Origin: Manduca sexta
Lineage: Eukaryota; Arthropoda; Insecta; Lepidoptera; Sphingidae
NCBI RefSeq assembly: GCF_014839805.1
Contig: NC_051130.1
Coordinates: 4,092,001 to 4,156,000 of the forward strand
Reading direction: 5' to 3'
DNA length: 64,000 nt
How positions within the stretch are numbered: position 1 is the first letter of the stretch; every line of letters begins with the position of its first letter. The notes below the pieces were generated by a model. That model saw only the letters and a program-made list of their open reading frames with translations. It did not search any database and was not told the origin of the DNA. A program made the position numbers and the translations under genes. Shown in pieces: positions 1-10,758 of the stretch.

Positions 1-648
1 TCGTTCTTGATATCCGTCTATAACTAACTATACTGTTATTGTTTTTGAACCAGATTAATTTTATGTAAAAATAAAACAGTCTAAAAATCAATATAAAGGT
101 GTTTATCATGAAATACCAATTCGTAGAAAACTGACTTAATAAGCGAATGTTTACAACATTTTTATTTACTCGTTCTATTTTTCTTACTTTTTGTGGAAAT
201 ATCGATTCCTGGAAGTAATAACGAAAATATATTTGTCAAGTGGATATAGTAAGCAATATTAGCAACTTATATTCTTATTAATTTTGTGTTCTTGACTTTA
301 ACTACAACTATCAGTAGAGCTGCAATTTATGTGTAAAGTGTAAATTACTCACAATACACGTGTGTCTTTTAAATCAAAAATGTATACACTGGTTGATCGA
401 ACACACATAGCTATATTGTAAGTAGGTATGAACACAATTAATCGTTGTTAATGACCCACTTTATTATTTTTAATTGGTATTAAAATTAATACGAAAAATA
501 ATAAGATATTGCATAGTTCACACAGGGATAATAAACATTCCAATTACAAACAGTATTTTGAAAATCGAATAAATTGTTAGCTAACCTATCCAAATAAACA
601 AGGTTTCGACTTTATAATATGATACTACAATTATATTTATATTTTCAG
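1..648. other. AT-rich stretch, probably intron upstream of the esterase exon
   Basis: No open reading frame or repeat family is recognisable here. The segment ends in a pyrimidine-rich stretch and AG at 647-648, which is the acceptor of the first visible esterase exon, so most of it is probably intron. The exon that should encode the esterase N-terminus was looked for and not found, so it probably lies left of the window. Confidence 0.5.
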
Positions 649-1931
649 CCACCGAAACCCAAACCATGGCCTGAAAAATCAATATGCAACTACAGCATAC
701 CTTACGAAGAAACTTGTTCAACCGCCACAAACGAAAATTGTCTCTTTCTATCCATTTACAAACCCTTAAGCACCAAAATTAATTTCGCTGTAATGGTATG
801 GATTCACGAACACTCAAATTTGCACGGACCTGACTTTCTCATAGACGAAGGAGTGATTGTTATTGCAGTGTCGTTCAGAATAGGGATCTTTGGCTTCTTA
901 AATACCGGAGATGAGTTCGCCCGAGGTAACATGGGAGCAAAGGACATGCTCGCAGCTCTAAGATGGATAAGAGACAACATTTCCTACTTTAGCGGCGACG
1001 TGAACAAAGTAACCGTTATCGGGTCCGGAAGAGCTGCCAGTTCTGTGGCATCGTTTTTACTCTCACCCGCCGCTGAAGATTTATACACCAGACTGATCGT
1101 GCAAAGCGACGCTGCCCTCTCCCCGGCACTGTACAAAAACTACAACTTCGAAATATCAAACAAATTATACTGGAATCTAAACGGACCGTTCAACAAATTC
1201 AATAGAACTGAATTATATGAAATATTGAGGAATTCATCGGCCCGTAGACTGTCATCAGTGTCAACGAATCTATTTGACAGTAGTGAAGTGAGAGACGATC
1301 AAAGATTAATTACAGCCTTCGGGCCAACCGTTGAATCGTCGAGCAAAGGCGCTTTTATGAATAAATTACCATTGGATGTAAATAAACGAAAACTTTGCAA
1401 CAATAACGCGGGTGTTTTGATAGGGTACACTAGTTTAGAATCGCTTCACAAATTGTCCGGGTTCGTGCACAACAGGAAACTTCTAACGTACTTAAATTAT
1501 AATTTTCAATATCTCCTACCATTTGAAGGGAGGAAAGATATATACGGGTCAAGAAGATATAGAGAGATTCGACGGAAAATTATGGATTTCTATTTTGTTA
1601 ATGGGACGATTGGAGAACGTAGTTTGAGGAGATACGCGAAATATGTGTCAGATCAAGTGATATATCCCATACTGCGTCAAGCAATCCTGCAAGCGGAAGC
1701 ATCCTGCAACAAAATTTATTTATACCGATTCTCGCGTCGCGGACTTTTGAATGCGGTGTGGCACTCGTCGCTCCGAAATCTGAATTTGACAGGCGCCACG
1801 GCGGGCGATGAAATTTGTTATCAATTCAGATGTAAAACGTTGGGCGACGTCTACAAGAATGACAACGGTGCGAATGATAAATTGTTTGTGAAGAAAGTGG
1901 CGCGGCTGTTGGCCAACTTTGCCAAGTTTGG
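649..1931 (+). CDS. Esterase-like penultimate exon
   Basis: The exon opens in phase 0 at PPKPKPWPEK after the acceptor at 647-648 and ends with two bases of a Gly codon before a GTACGA donor at 1932. An in-frame ATG at 619 lies upstream of the acceptor and is not a plausible start, because family members continue N-terminally from this point with a conserved segment. Confidence 0.85.
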
Positions 1932-3801
1932 GTACGATTGATGAATTTTTAAATTGTTTGTTATGTTAGTATGGATCATTGGATTCTCTAATGGAGATTT
2001 AGGAGTGCGTATTTTAAATATTTTTTTCTCTTGCTGCCTGCCTCCCTAGAGTAGACCAGTAGTTATGTGTACTGGTGGTAGGTCTCTCATATGTGAGAGT
2101 CCGTCTGGGTAGTACTACCGCAATGTCTATTTCTGTCGCCTTGGAGCAGTGTGTAGTCACAGTTGGGTTCCGGTTTGAAGGACATTGCAGCCAGTGTAAC
2201 TACTGGACATAATAAGACTTAATACCTCATGTCTCGGGATGGCGAGCGCAGTGAAATGCCAAACAATACTTTGAAATTCAAGGTGTTGGATGGTGTTTCT
2301 ACTGTTTATTGGCAGTCGTATTGCTAACCATCAGGCGAACGGCAAGCGAGTCCTGTCATTCAAAGCTATAAAAAGAAATCGTACCACGTAGATATCATCG
2401 CTTTGTCTATTCCGGCCTTTAAGCAGCATTGTATATGAATGTTCAGTTCATGTTTAGAGAATACTATAGTCTATACTCTATACTTAGTGTAATAAAGACA
2501 CTCCACAACTTGTTCCGCTTGCCGACATTATCCTATTCTACTTTCTTAATAACAAATATTTAAAAATCATCAGACGTGAGGGTCCACATAATTCATCTCT
2601 CTAAGATGGTCTCTAAGTGCCTTCCGTTAGTTATTCTATCCCAGATGCTAAGTTTATAATAAGAGCTTAGTCCAAGTTTTGTGGGTAGGTTTTTAAGTTA
2701 TTCAGACGCGTGCAGTATCAAGCTACAAAGTTGGCGGGATTCATTAAGTATAAGCCATACGCCGCTCGAAATCCTACACTTAAACTAGTTATTTCGAGTT
2801 ACTTCAACAAACATTTTTCAAGACTCCTTTAGACGCCTTTAGTGCTTTTTTGTTAAAGAAAAGGTTTTTTTTTATATTTGCCAATTAGATATTATGTATA
2901 AAAAAGGCTGTATTTTAATTACCTCGCTGGCATTGTTGTAATTGTGTAAGGTATGAGTACAACTACCGCGCCGAGGCCCATGGTTCGAATTCCGGGTCGT
3001 GCCAAAATAACTGTGACTGGGTTTTACAATCTTAAAAATTATTTAGTCGCAGTTCAGAGTCAGGATGTTGGCGCTGTGATACACCCGTGCCTCGGAAAGC
3101 ACGTAAATCTGTTAGTCCTGCGCCTGATGTCTCTCCGGTCATGTTGAATTACCGTCTCACCGGACTATGAGAGTGAAGTAACAGAGGGTGCACCTATGTA
3201 CTGCGCAAACACTTGTGCACTATAATATCTCCTGCGATTGGCTGATCTCCATTGAGATTGGCCACCGTGGCCGAAATTCGGTTAGGAAGGTATCAATCAA
3301 TTATGTATCCCGTAGTTCTATCCATTAATATGAAATAAAAATTACCAATTAATATCTTAGTTGAGTGAAGACTTTGTGCAACAAACGACCTCAATAGTCT
3401 TGTTAAAATCTTGATTGAATAGTAAGATTCATGTAACAAAATTATCGTGCAAGCTTCTAAGAAATTCTTCCATTTATGAAAATAAGTAATCAAAGTTACT
3501 TTCACACTCGCAAGTATTATCGTAATAGGATTAACAGAGGTTTCAAACAATTCGTTCGTTAGTAAATTTATACGGAGAAATTCCAAATATATTTCTCTTC
3601 GTTAATATCTCTTTGATGAATTCCAGGGACCCGACGCCGCGCAGCGATCAACTTTTGAGAATCAAATGGGAACCTTTGGTCGGTGATACCTGTATAAGAG
3701 CTATGAATTTTGGTAAGAAAATCAAAATGGTGGACGTGCCCGAACGAAAAAGAATGGAGTTTTGGGATGCGTTGAAACGGGAGTATTTTGATGGGAATTA
3801 A
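649..3801 (+). CDS. Carboxyl/cholinesterase-family protein, catalytically dead, 3' two exons (partial)
   Basis: Two exons (649-1931 and 3627-3801) join in phase to give about 485 residues of an alpha/beta-hydrolase of the carboxyl/cholinesterase family; the N-terminal 60-70 residues are missing to the left. Family landmarks seen are NENCLFLSIY (usually EDCLYLNVY), VMVWIH, GNMGAKDMLAALRWIRDNI, the VTVIGSG elbow, GYTSLES, and the C-terminal FAKFGDPTP and IKWEPL. The nucleophile elbow reads GSGRA (1021-1035) where GESAG is expected, so Ser is Gly. The His position is Ala (GATAGDE, codon 1801-1803), and the oxyanion HGGG is HEHS (805-816). The acidic residue of GYTSLES is kept. Frame and splice sites are intact, so this looks like a non-catalytic esterase homologue rather than a decayed gene; insect neurotactin, glutactin and gliotactin are known examples of that class. 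The exact clade and the partner are not recognisable. Confidence 0.85.
2050..2370 (+). mobile_element. Repeat family E (probably a non-LTR retroelement 3' end), in esterase intron
   Basis: The stretch contains the blocks GGTGGTAGGTCTCTCATATG, a TTCCGGTTTGAAGGACATTG block and a CATCAGGCGAACGGCAAGC-like end, which recur in inverted orientation at 36165-36545 and partly at 50500-50710. Similar blocks are common in moth genomes from memory, where I take them to be the 3' end of a non-LTR element. No coding capacity is seen. Confidence 0.6.
2920..3290 (+). mobile_element. tRNA-derived SINE, family C, in esterase intron
   Basis: A pol III B-box-like GGTTCGAATTCC at about 2982 follows an A-box-like TGGCATTGTTGT at about 2930. 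The body has the CACCCGTGCCTCGGAAAGCACG block known from lepidopteran SINEs. A 64-codon open frame across it is fortuitous. Confidence 0.65.
3627..3801 (+). CDS. Esterase-like terminal exon
   Basis: The exon follows the acceptor TTCCAG and begins by completing the split Gly codon, giving FAKFG-DPTPRSDQLLRIKWEPL, the usual esterase C-terminal motif. It ends at TAA (3799-3801) after about 57 codons. There is no visible GPI or membrane anchor. Confidence 0.85.
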
Positions 3802-4004
3802 TTACTGATTTTTAAATTTAGAAGGATTAGTTACAACACATCATTGGCTCATTATTAAAGGGATTTTTTTTACTTTTGTTGTAAAATATGTATAAAAAAT
3901 TATGTTGGTAAAATTCAGAAACGAATAATTCGGGGTTCCTTTACTTATCTTTCGGGATTATTGGAAACTTTCACTGAAAAAGACTTAAAATCATGTGATA
4001 TATA

Positions 4005-4010
4005 AATAAA
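4005..4010 (+). terminator. Candidate polyadenylation signal of the esterase-like gene
   Basis: AATAAA lies about 200 bases after the TAA stop. This is a short motif in AT-rich DNA, so it is only the best-placed candidate. Confidence 0.4.
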
Positions 4011-4329
4011 ATTTGCTTGATATATAACATAGAAACTTGTAATAGTGAGACAGCGATATATTTTTATTTTTAATAGAAGAGGAGGCAGACTATTCCAATA
4101 CTTATTGTTTCAACTATCTTGAAGAATATAGCGTTTAGTTTATCTAAATGATATAAATGAATAATAATTATCAGAATATTCACAACGTCAAGATTTTATA
4201 ATAATAATATCATCTGAATTTAGATATAATAATGTAAGTTTGTAATGTAAGTTTATATAGTCCTATTTAGTTTAAAGCTATAAAATGTTAATGGTATATA
4301 ATACATATTATATAGTATACATTGATACA

Positions 4330-4440
4330 AATGGTACAGGATGCGAAAGAAATATACCAGAATCGTGCAAAGTAGCAATCCATAATCTCTGCCTACCCCA
4401 ATGGGATAGAACCATGATACTTGTATATGTATGTATGTAA
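4330..4440 (+). mobile_element. RTE-type non-LTR 3' end fragment
   Basis: The segment aligns by eye with the end of the element at 11985-12625, including the blocks CGTGCAAAGT, AGCAATCCATAATCTCTGCC, TACCCC-ATGGGATA and a (GTAT)n tail. It is therefore a severely 5'-truncated copy of the same family. Confidence 0.75.
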
Positions 4441-4769
4441 ATGAATATGAGTATTGTGCTACGTATTCTCGACTTTTGATCCCCTAATGTTTTGTTTATT
4501 GCTGATTTTGTCACACACGTTCTAATTTGAATAATGCTATTGTGCCTATTTTATGAAGATTATAATCCTGAATACGATACATTTGCATAACGTAATCAGC
4601 TTATTCAAACTGTTATGGGTGAACGTTTGGGTCTGTAATAGTCTAACCGATTATCTCCGCATTGTCTATTTCTAACGCTGAGCAGGATTATAAGCATGTT
4701 GTATTCTAGTAAATAACAGGCAGTATTAGGTATTATAAGAATTATTTATGTGTCCGAGATGTGTGTGTG

Positions 4770-4870
4770 TAATCTCGCGAGATTTTAGACCTAACCCCGA
4801 TCTCGCGAGATCATGAATCCAGTCTCGTGAGATCTCGTAAAGCACGAGATCTCGATCTCGCGAGAATGAG
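4770..4870. repeat. Cluster of TCTCGCGAGA palindromes
   Basis: Exact TCTCGCGAGA palindromes occur at about 4773, 4801 and 4856, with one-base variants (TCTCGTGAGA, and CACGAGATCTCG overlapping GATCTCGCGAGA) between them. CpG-rich palindromes at this density stand out in AT-rich surroundings. The motif is known as a promoter element in vertebrates; a role here is not shown. Confidence 0.7.
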
Positions 4871-5020
4871 ATTGTATTCCCTAGTACAGCACAATGCCGG
4901 AAAGAATTCCTAATTGGAAGTTGCATAAATGTGACAAACACCACACGAAGGAGCGCGTCGTTTGATAATGAAGCTTGTGATTCGTCGAGAGACCAACCCG
5001 TGAATCACGTGTTTGTTTCA

Positions 5021-5100
5021 CAATGAAACGATGCGGGCTCTCGTGTAAGTTTTTTTTTAACATTGAACGATATGGGCTCCCGTGTAAGTTTTTTATCATA
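5021..5100 (+). repeat. Two-copy direct repeat of about 40 bp
   Basis: Two adjacent units share GAACGATATGGGCTCCCGTG-like cores, each followed by TAAGTTTTTT, and differ at a few positions. The repeat was probably made by local tandem duplication. Confidence 0.6.
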
Positions 5101-6837
5101 CTGTTAGGACGCTGGATTTTGCAGTTACTGTTTATCAGTCTCGACGCTTACCATCCTCTGCCATCTTTACCATCAGGCAAGCAATTTACTGGTCCTCAAT
5201 CAGTAGCGTAAAAACTATTTATTTTACCATTAAACATATTATACCCATTACGAAACCCAATGCAATAACATCATTCAGTGGATCCACAATCCAATAATAA
5301 ACATGCTTCATCATCAACCAAACATCGAATTGAAGTGGCCCATTATCCCCCAGAACACGGCTCATAATGGCGTCAGCGAATATTCGACATCGGCATAAAA
5401 AATTGACGAATATGTCCATTACATAAAGTCGTAACTCTCTTTTAATCAACAGATTGGCACGGTGTTTTACTAATGACTCTTTTATTATTGCTACGGAGGG
5501 TTGCTGTGTTCTGAAACCAAAAGGCTGTATTTTAATTTTACCGATTTTTGTATGTTAAAACTACACAGTCCCTTTGTGTCCATGAAGGCTGCATTCTTGA
5601 AAACGTCGGGAGAAAATTATTGTATAAAAAACCGTGATAAAATCGAAAAATATTTTTATTTGAATGACAGAACTAGTTGAGATAGTGCGAACTTTTTCGT
5701 AAATAACTTTACTTCATTTTATTTGTTGTCTGTGGACCAAAAAAAAAATACATTGGTCTAATTTGGCTACCCACTGGTCCAATTTGACCAAAAGTGTCCT
5801 AATTTAGCAAGAAAGTCTGTATTGATCGAGCAAGCGTTAAAAAAGTACAATCCCTTTTATCCATATTCCTTGCAACACCAGCTTTAACACATATCCTGTT
5901 TATGTAGCTACATTTTGTAATTAAAAGTTACATGTGAGTATTGGGGGATTTTTATTGCGAAACTAGCTGTTCGCTGTGATTTTGTTCACGTGGTTTTCTT
6001 TTTAACCGACTACGACGAATGACGGCAGGGTAATGATTTTAAGACCCTATGTATCTATGTATCCATTTTATATTCCACTCTGGCGTCGCTCCTATGGAAC
6101 CATTTTTGACAAATGAGGTGTCTGTCGATTCGTACTTATTATGCGATGCTTATATGCTATATATGTGTAGAGTTTTTGGCTCTATAATTTTTAAACGTAC
6201 CGTAGTGAAACATATATAGATGAAATATATCGTAGACTGCTAACATTACATTTCTTGAAAATAATCTTAAAAGTGTAAGTACTTATACGAATACTCGTTT
6301 AACACATTCATTATAAGCATATCATTCACATTAAAAAACAATGCCAATAAATTCTTCCTACCCGCGCGTTCATGCTCACGGGGAGACTGCAGTATTCGAA
6401 ACGTCGAGAGACAATAGTATAAAAAATCACGATAAAATAAGATAACCAGTTATATCCCCCGGATATTATAACATATTCCCATCACTTTACAAGTAGGTCA
6501 TGTTATTTCCGTATAGAGGCCCCACGAAGGACAGTACTGGCTTATTGACTAAGTCAGGCTCGACACGGGTTATCTATTATATCCCTGATGGTAAACTGGG
6601 GGATTATTTGGTGACTAATTGTATGCTGGTGTAACTAAACACGCAATTTGTGATGCTTTTGAAAATAGCTGTTGGGCATTGTATTAAAATTCTTCGGAAG
6701 AAAAATATTGTATATTTTTATTATCTTAAATTTTTGCACTGAAATTATATATAGAATTTGTAAATTTGTATCTTTCAAGACAATTTCTACAGATGTGATT
6801 TTGAAAACAAAATACGAAGTCCATTAGAATTATAGCC
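5101..6837. other. Repeat-poor AT-rich spacer
   Basis: No supported gene is seen. About 6520-6605 there are weak resemblances to repeat family D, and about 5990-6200 resembles generic lepidopteran dispersed sequence. Open frames are short and have no recognisable domains. Confidence 0.4.
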
Positions 6838-7030
6838 TCACCATAACGTTGTTGTAGGATATATTTTATATCCGCCCAAACAGCGAGGACCGCACACAAG
6901 GTGTTAAAACCCACTATAGTGGCCCACGTAAGTGTGTCGCGTTCCGGGATCAGCCTATGTAAGTATATCCGTTTCCAACAGGCCGGCATAATTGTGTCTA
7001 CCGCCGAGTGGCAATTTTCTCTCGTTAGTT
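6838..7030 (-). mobile_element. Repeat family D copy
   Basis: The inverted copy carries TATATTTTATATCCGCCC, CACTATAGTGGCCCACGTAA, GTCGCGTTCCGGGATCAGCC and GGCCGGCATAATTGTGTC. Matching blocks occur at 35590-35800, 48120-48475, 62755-62905 and in shorter pieces. It is non-coding and its class is unknown. Confidence 0.65.
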
Positions 7031-8685
7031 AACATTTTAAAAAAATAATAATGTAATATTTTGATATGATTTGATACTGTTTCTCCGGGATAAGTTTTTT
7101 ATGCATACTGGAGTGTAAGAAAACGCTAGTGCTTCATAAATTGAATGAAGTTTATCAGCCGCCACTCCAATGACATGACTAATAGAATTTATAGATTCCA
7201 TGATTTTATTAATGAGTTATTTTGGGATTTTCAACGCCTGTAGTGACGAGTAACGTAACATTACTTTGAAATTGCTATTATAAGTAAGTTAACACAAAAT
7301 ATCAAATCACTCATACGCCTGAAGTTTATTAAGAAAATCGCTTTGTGTGAATGAAAATAAATGCCTTTTATTTTATTTTAGTCAATATTGGTAATAACAT
7401 AAGAGTGACTAGGCGATTTGAAGCTTTAAATTTGTCCAACTGCTTATATATCTGACTGCACTAACGTATGAATTGTTACTGTTTACGAGTACATATGAAG
7501 ATGATCTCATTCAGTTATACATATAAAACGCGTTCAACTTTCTGAAAATGAAACGGCCGAGGTAATTGTAAAAACCGTCTGCATCGTCTGACTAATTGTC
7601 GGAACATCACTGATTTATAATCGGACCTTTTGTTCTTAAATTTGGGAAAGGAAATGTTTCGTTTTGGCGCGCAAATGGCAACAAAGGGCAGGAAACGCCC
7701 GACCGCCGTAATGGCTTCAACTACACATACGGAATACGTTCAGAATAAAAAGAAATATCTTTGGTGGGAGAATAAAAACACATAGTGTGGTGATGAATAT
7801 TCATTTTGTACTTTTATAAAAAGGATAAACTTACAAAGGTAAAAGTTGGTTACAGATAGTGACCGTTTTACTAAAGTGAATTAAGAAAGAAACCTTTAGT
7901 TCTTCAGTCATCTTGTATATATTACGTAATACTCTTTAAAAGACCTATAATACTAGCGAGCGATTTCTTAGAAGTGGCAACGTCTGTCAACAGATGTTCA
8001 AACTACAGTACTTATCGTCACTTCAACTAAATTCTAGCTTAAATTCCATAATAATCACATCTAAACCCAAAGAGCAAAGCCGAACAAACCACAACATACC
8101 TATATTGGGTACGCTACGCAGGCGACAGGCGCCACCGCCGCGCCGTCCAGCTGTGCCCAGGGCTGCCACTTCAAACACCCATCATTTAATGTCTATTGTG
8201 TGGGTTTAATTAGCTTGTATAGCTATAATTATTATTATGTAGTGTTATTATCTTGCGTCCAGCTGTTATGCAGTGATTATGTGTGATTGATTGTTGTATT
8301 ATTTGGAACTATACCTACATATATGTACATTGTAATTTGTACATTACCGTTTTTTTCTTTTTAATTGTTGCTCATCATCAAGGAGTCCCTGCTAATATGA
8401 TAGGCATCTTGATTTTGCCATTACAACGCCTCGGAAGGAGGACGTACTAAAAAAAGAAGATGAAGGGCCCGGGGATGAGAAGAGAGTAGAGAAAAGTATT
8501 ATGTACAGTTTATTTATTGAAATTAAATTTTGATTGTATACATTATCTGCATCAATAATACATCTATTATAGCAGCATTGGTAGGACGTTTTTTTTGGCA
8601 AAAAAGCAGATGATATGAGTTATTTCTACGCAAAATAATCGGTATTTGAGTAAAAATACGAATGGTCATATCAAAAAGTTTTAGA

Positions 8686-9052
8686 TTAAGGTGGTAGCTC
8701 AAGGTCCATTCTCATACATTTTGTTTCGGCTTTAATCTGGGTAACTAAACAAGTATTGGCAAGTAAAGAATTTAAATTCACGTCTAGTTAGTGATTAGTT
8801 CTCGCAGTTGAAAGAAAAACGTAAAAATAATTAATAATCATGGATATTTCTGCCTTTAAAATTTCGACATATTAAATTTTAAAGGCCGAAATATCCATGA
8901 TTATTAATTATTTTTACGTTTTTCTTTCAACTGCGAGAACTAATCACTAACTAGACGTGAATTTAAATTCTTTACTTGCCAATACTTGTTTAGTTACCCA
9001 GATTAAAGCCGAAACAAAATGTATGAAAATGGACCTTGAGCTACCACCTTAA
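8686..9052. mobile_element. Near-perfect palindromic (fold-back) element flanked by TTAA
   Basis: Two arms of about 175 bases are reverse complements with only two mismatches seen (near 8710 and near 8853) around a loop of roughly 11 bases. The element (8690-9048) begins GGTGGTAGCTCAAGG and ends CCTTGAGCTACCACC. TTAA on both sides (8686-8689 and 9049-9052) is compatible with a TTAA target duplication as in piggyBac-type elements, although part of it could belong to the inverted repeat. No coding sequence is present. A second, decayed copy lies at 20455-20720. Confidence 0.85.
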
Positions 9053-9517
9053 TAATATAATACTAGCAGAGACTACCAACCCTAATCTCGGACGTTTGCA
9101 CCACATGCCCCTTTGATCAATGTGTGGAAGGCAGACCGTCACCCACCAGCTCGCAAAATGTTAATACTTGTATAGTTTACGTGCCGTTCAATACACGCCA
9201 TGGCATTTACTAAGGAGAGTGAACGGAAAATGTCACTAATATAAACCACTATACTTACACAAAATTTCTTTAAAATATACAAGATTAATATTCAGTCATG
9301 CATGACAATCTGTGAAAGGATTCATCACACGTTTATAATGTTATAATATTAAGCATCAATAGAGATCTTGGCGCCACCCAGACGCTATCAACTGTAGCGG
9401 AAGAAATACGTCACAAAATGGCGGCACCAAGCTGTCAATATATAATTTTCATGCTATTACTATGATACTGACATTTGCTATTAATATTTTGCCACTGTAA
9501 TTTAGTTAAGCTATTTA

Positions 9518-9735
9518 CTAGCTTTTGCTCACGGCTTTGCCTGGGTGAAAAAGATTTTTCGAACTAAGAGACCTGTTATGTATTATCCCGAAAAAAGTAG
9601 ATTTTGTCCTTCCTAGGGTCTCAAAATATCTCTACACCAAATTCAATCGAAACTTATTTGGGAGGTTGTGAGTTTATAGCGTTCAGAAATAGACGAGGCG
9701 TGGGAGTTTATTTTATAATATTATAGTACGTAAAA
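9518..9735 (-). mobile_element. Non-autonomous Helitron-like repeat, family 3
   Basis: The reverse complement ends CAAAAGCTAGT and contains the blocks TTTGAGACCCTAGG and ATATT-rich subterminal sequence typical of the family also seen at 16305, 26400, 27225, 39540 and 59750. The copy is diverged. Class is inferred from the CTAG terminus. Confidence 0.5.
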
Positions 9736-9923
9736 ATAATGGAGCAATATGGTATTCGACTTAATTTTATTTATAACCTTTATAAAATATGTACGTCGTA
9801 TAAATTCTATAACAGAAGAATCATTGAAATCTGGTGAAAAATCTACATGTTATGGTTATGGGCTTCTTTTTCTACACTTAGTCCGTAAAAAAGTCGGGCT
9901 ATTGTGCGTGACGTGCATGCCGG

Positions 9924-10541
9924 TTACAAAGCAAGCCAGCCTAACTCCTTCCAGAAGCGCAGGATCCTCCTGGTGTCTCCACAGGCTTCTCGGAGTGACC
10001 CCGGCGAATTGAGGATTTTTGCCCGTTGCGCAGCTACTCCTTCACATTCCAGGATGACGTGGTAAGCTGTTTCGTCGGCCAACAGGCATCCCCTACATAG
10101 GGGGCTGTCGGTCATACCTAGAACATATGAATGTTTGTTTAGTGGGCAATGTCCAGTAATGGTACCTACGACTATGCGTAGGGATGCCCTGTCCAAAGAT
10201 AAAAGGCGCTTAGTCAGACGAGAATCCGGGTGTGGCACGGCTTCCCGGGATTGTCTGCATGTACTGATACTCGCCCATTGATCCGCGTGTAGTTTATGTG
10301 TTCTGTGACGCAGCCATGTTCTCAGCTGGTAAAAGGGGAGCGCCATGATTGGTTCGGGACCCAGTAAAGTCTGGTCCGATCCTCTTTTTGCCAGCTCGTC
10401 AGCTGCGTCATTTCCTAGAGAGCCACTGTGCCCTTTGATCCACTGTAGGGTAACTGAGTTAGTCTTTCCTATACCCTCCAGTGCTTGGTGGCACTCTAGT
10501 ATGAGCCCTGATTGAATGGTATTGCTATCAAGGGTCGTAAT
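9924..10541 (-). mobile_element. Non-LTR retrotransposon, RNase H C-terminal half and zinc-knuckle end
   Basis: The frame encodes LDSNTIQSGLILECHQALEG, then LQWIKGHSG and NDAADELAKRG, which are RNase H segments with the catalytic D and the late conserved H and D. A CRGCLLADETAYHVILEC motif, a CCHC-like end typical of I/R1/LOA-type elements, follows before the stop at 9924. The remainder of the same element is at 14004-14885; the two are separated by the hAT element at 10542-13995. A frameshift at the junction and truncation upstream show that it is dead. Confidence 0.85.
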
Positions 10542-10758
10542 TAGGGGTCGCAATACCGGACCATTTTTCAAAACCGGTATTTTCGGTATTGACCTAAAAT
10601 AAATTCCGGTATTCCGGTATTTTCGGTATTTCCGGTATTCGAAAAAATATTAGAAAAATAGGAAATATACATTTAAGTTAGTAATTAAATGTCAAATTTG
10701 AAGACAACTTAGTGGTTAGTTAAAGGCTGAATGAAAAGAGATTATTTTCGTAAGCCAA

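Noticed and set aside
619..648. ATG at 619 as start of the esterase-like protein
   Set aside because: It is upstream of a good splice acceptor, and the family requires a further N-terminal segment not encoded here.
2953..3147. 64-codon frame in the esterase intron
   Set aside because: It lies entirely within a tRNA-derived SINE.
9749..10012. 87-codon frame on the + strand
   Set aside because: It overlaps the antisense of the RNase H element and a Helitron-like repeat; no independent support.
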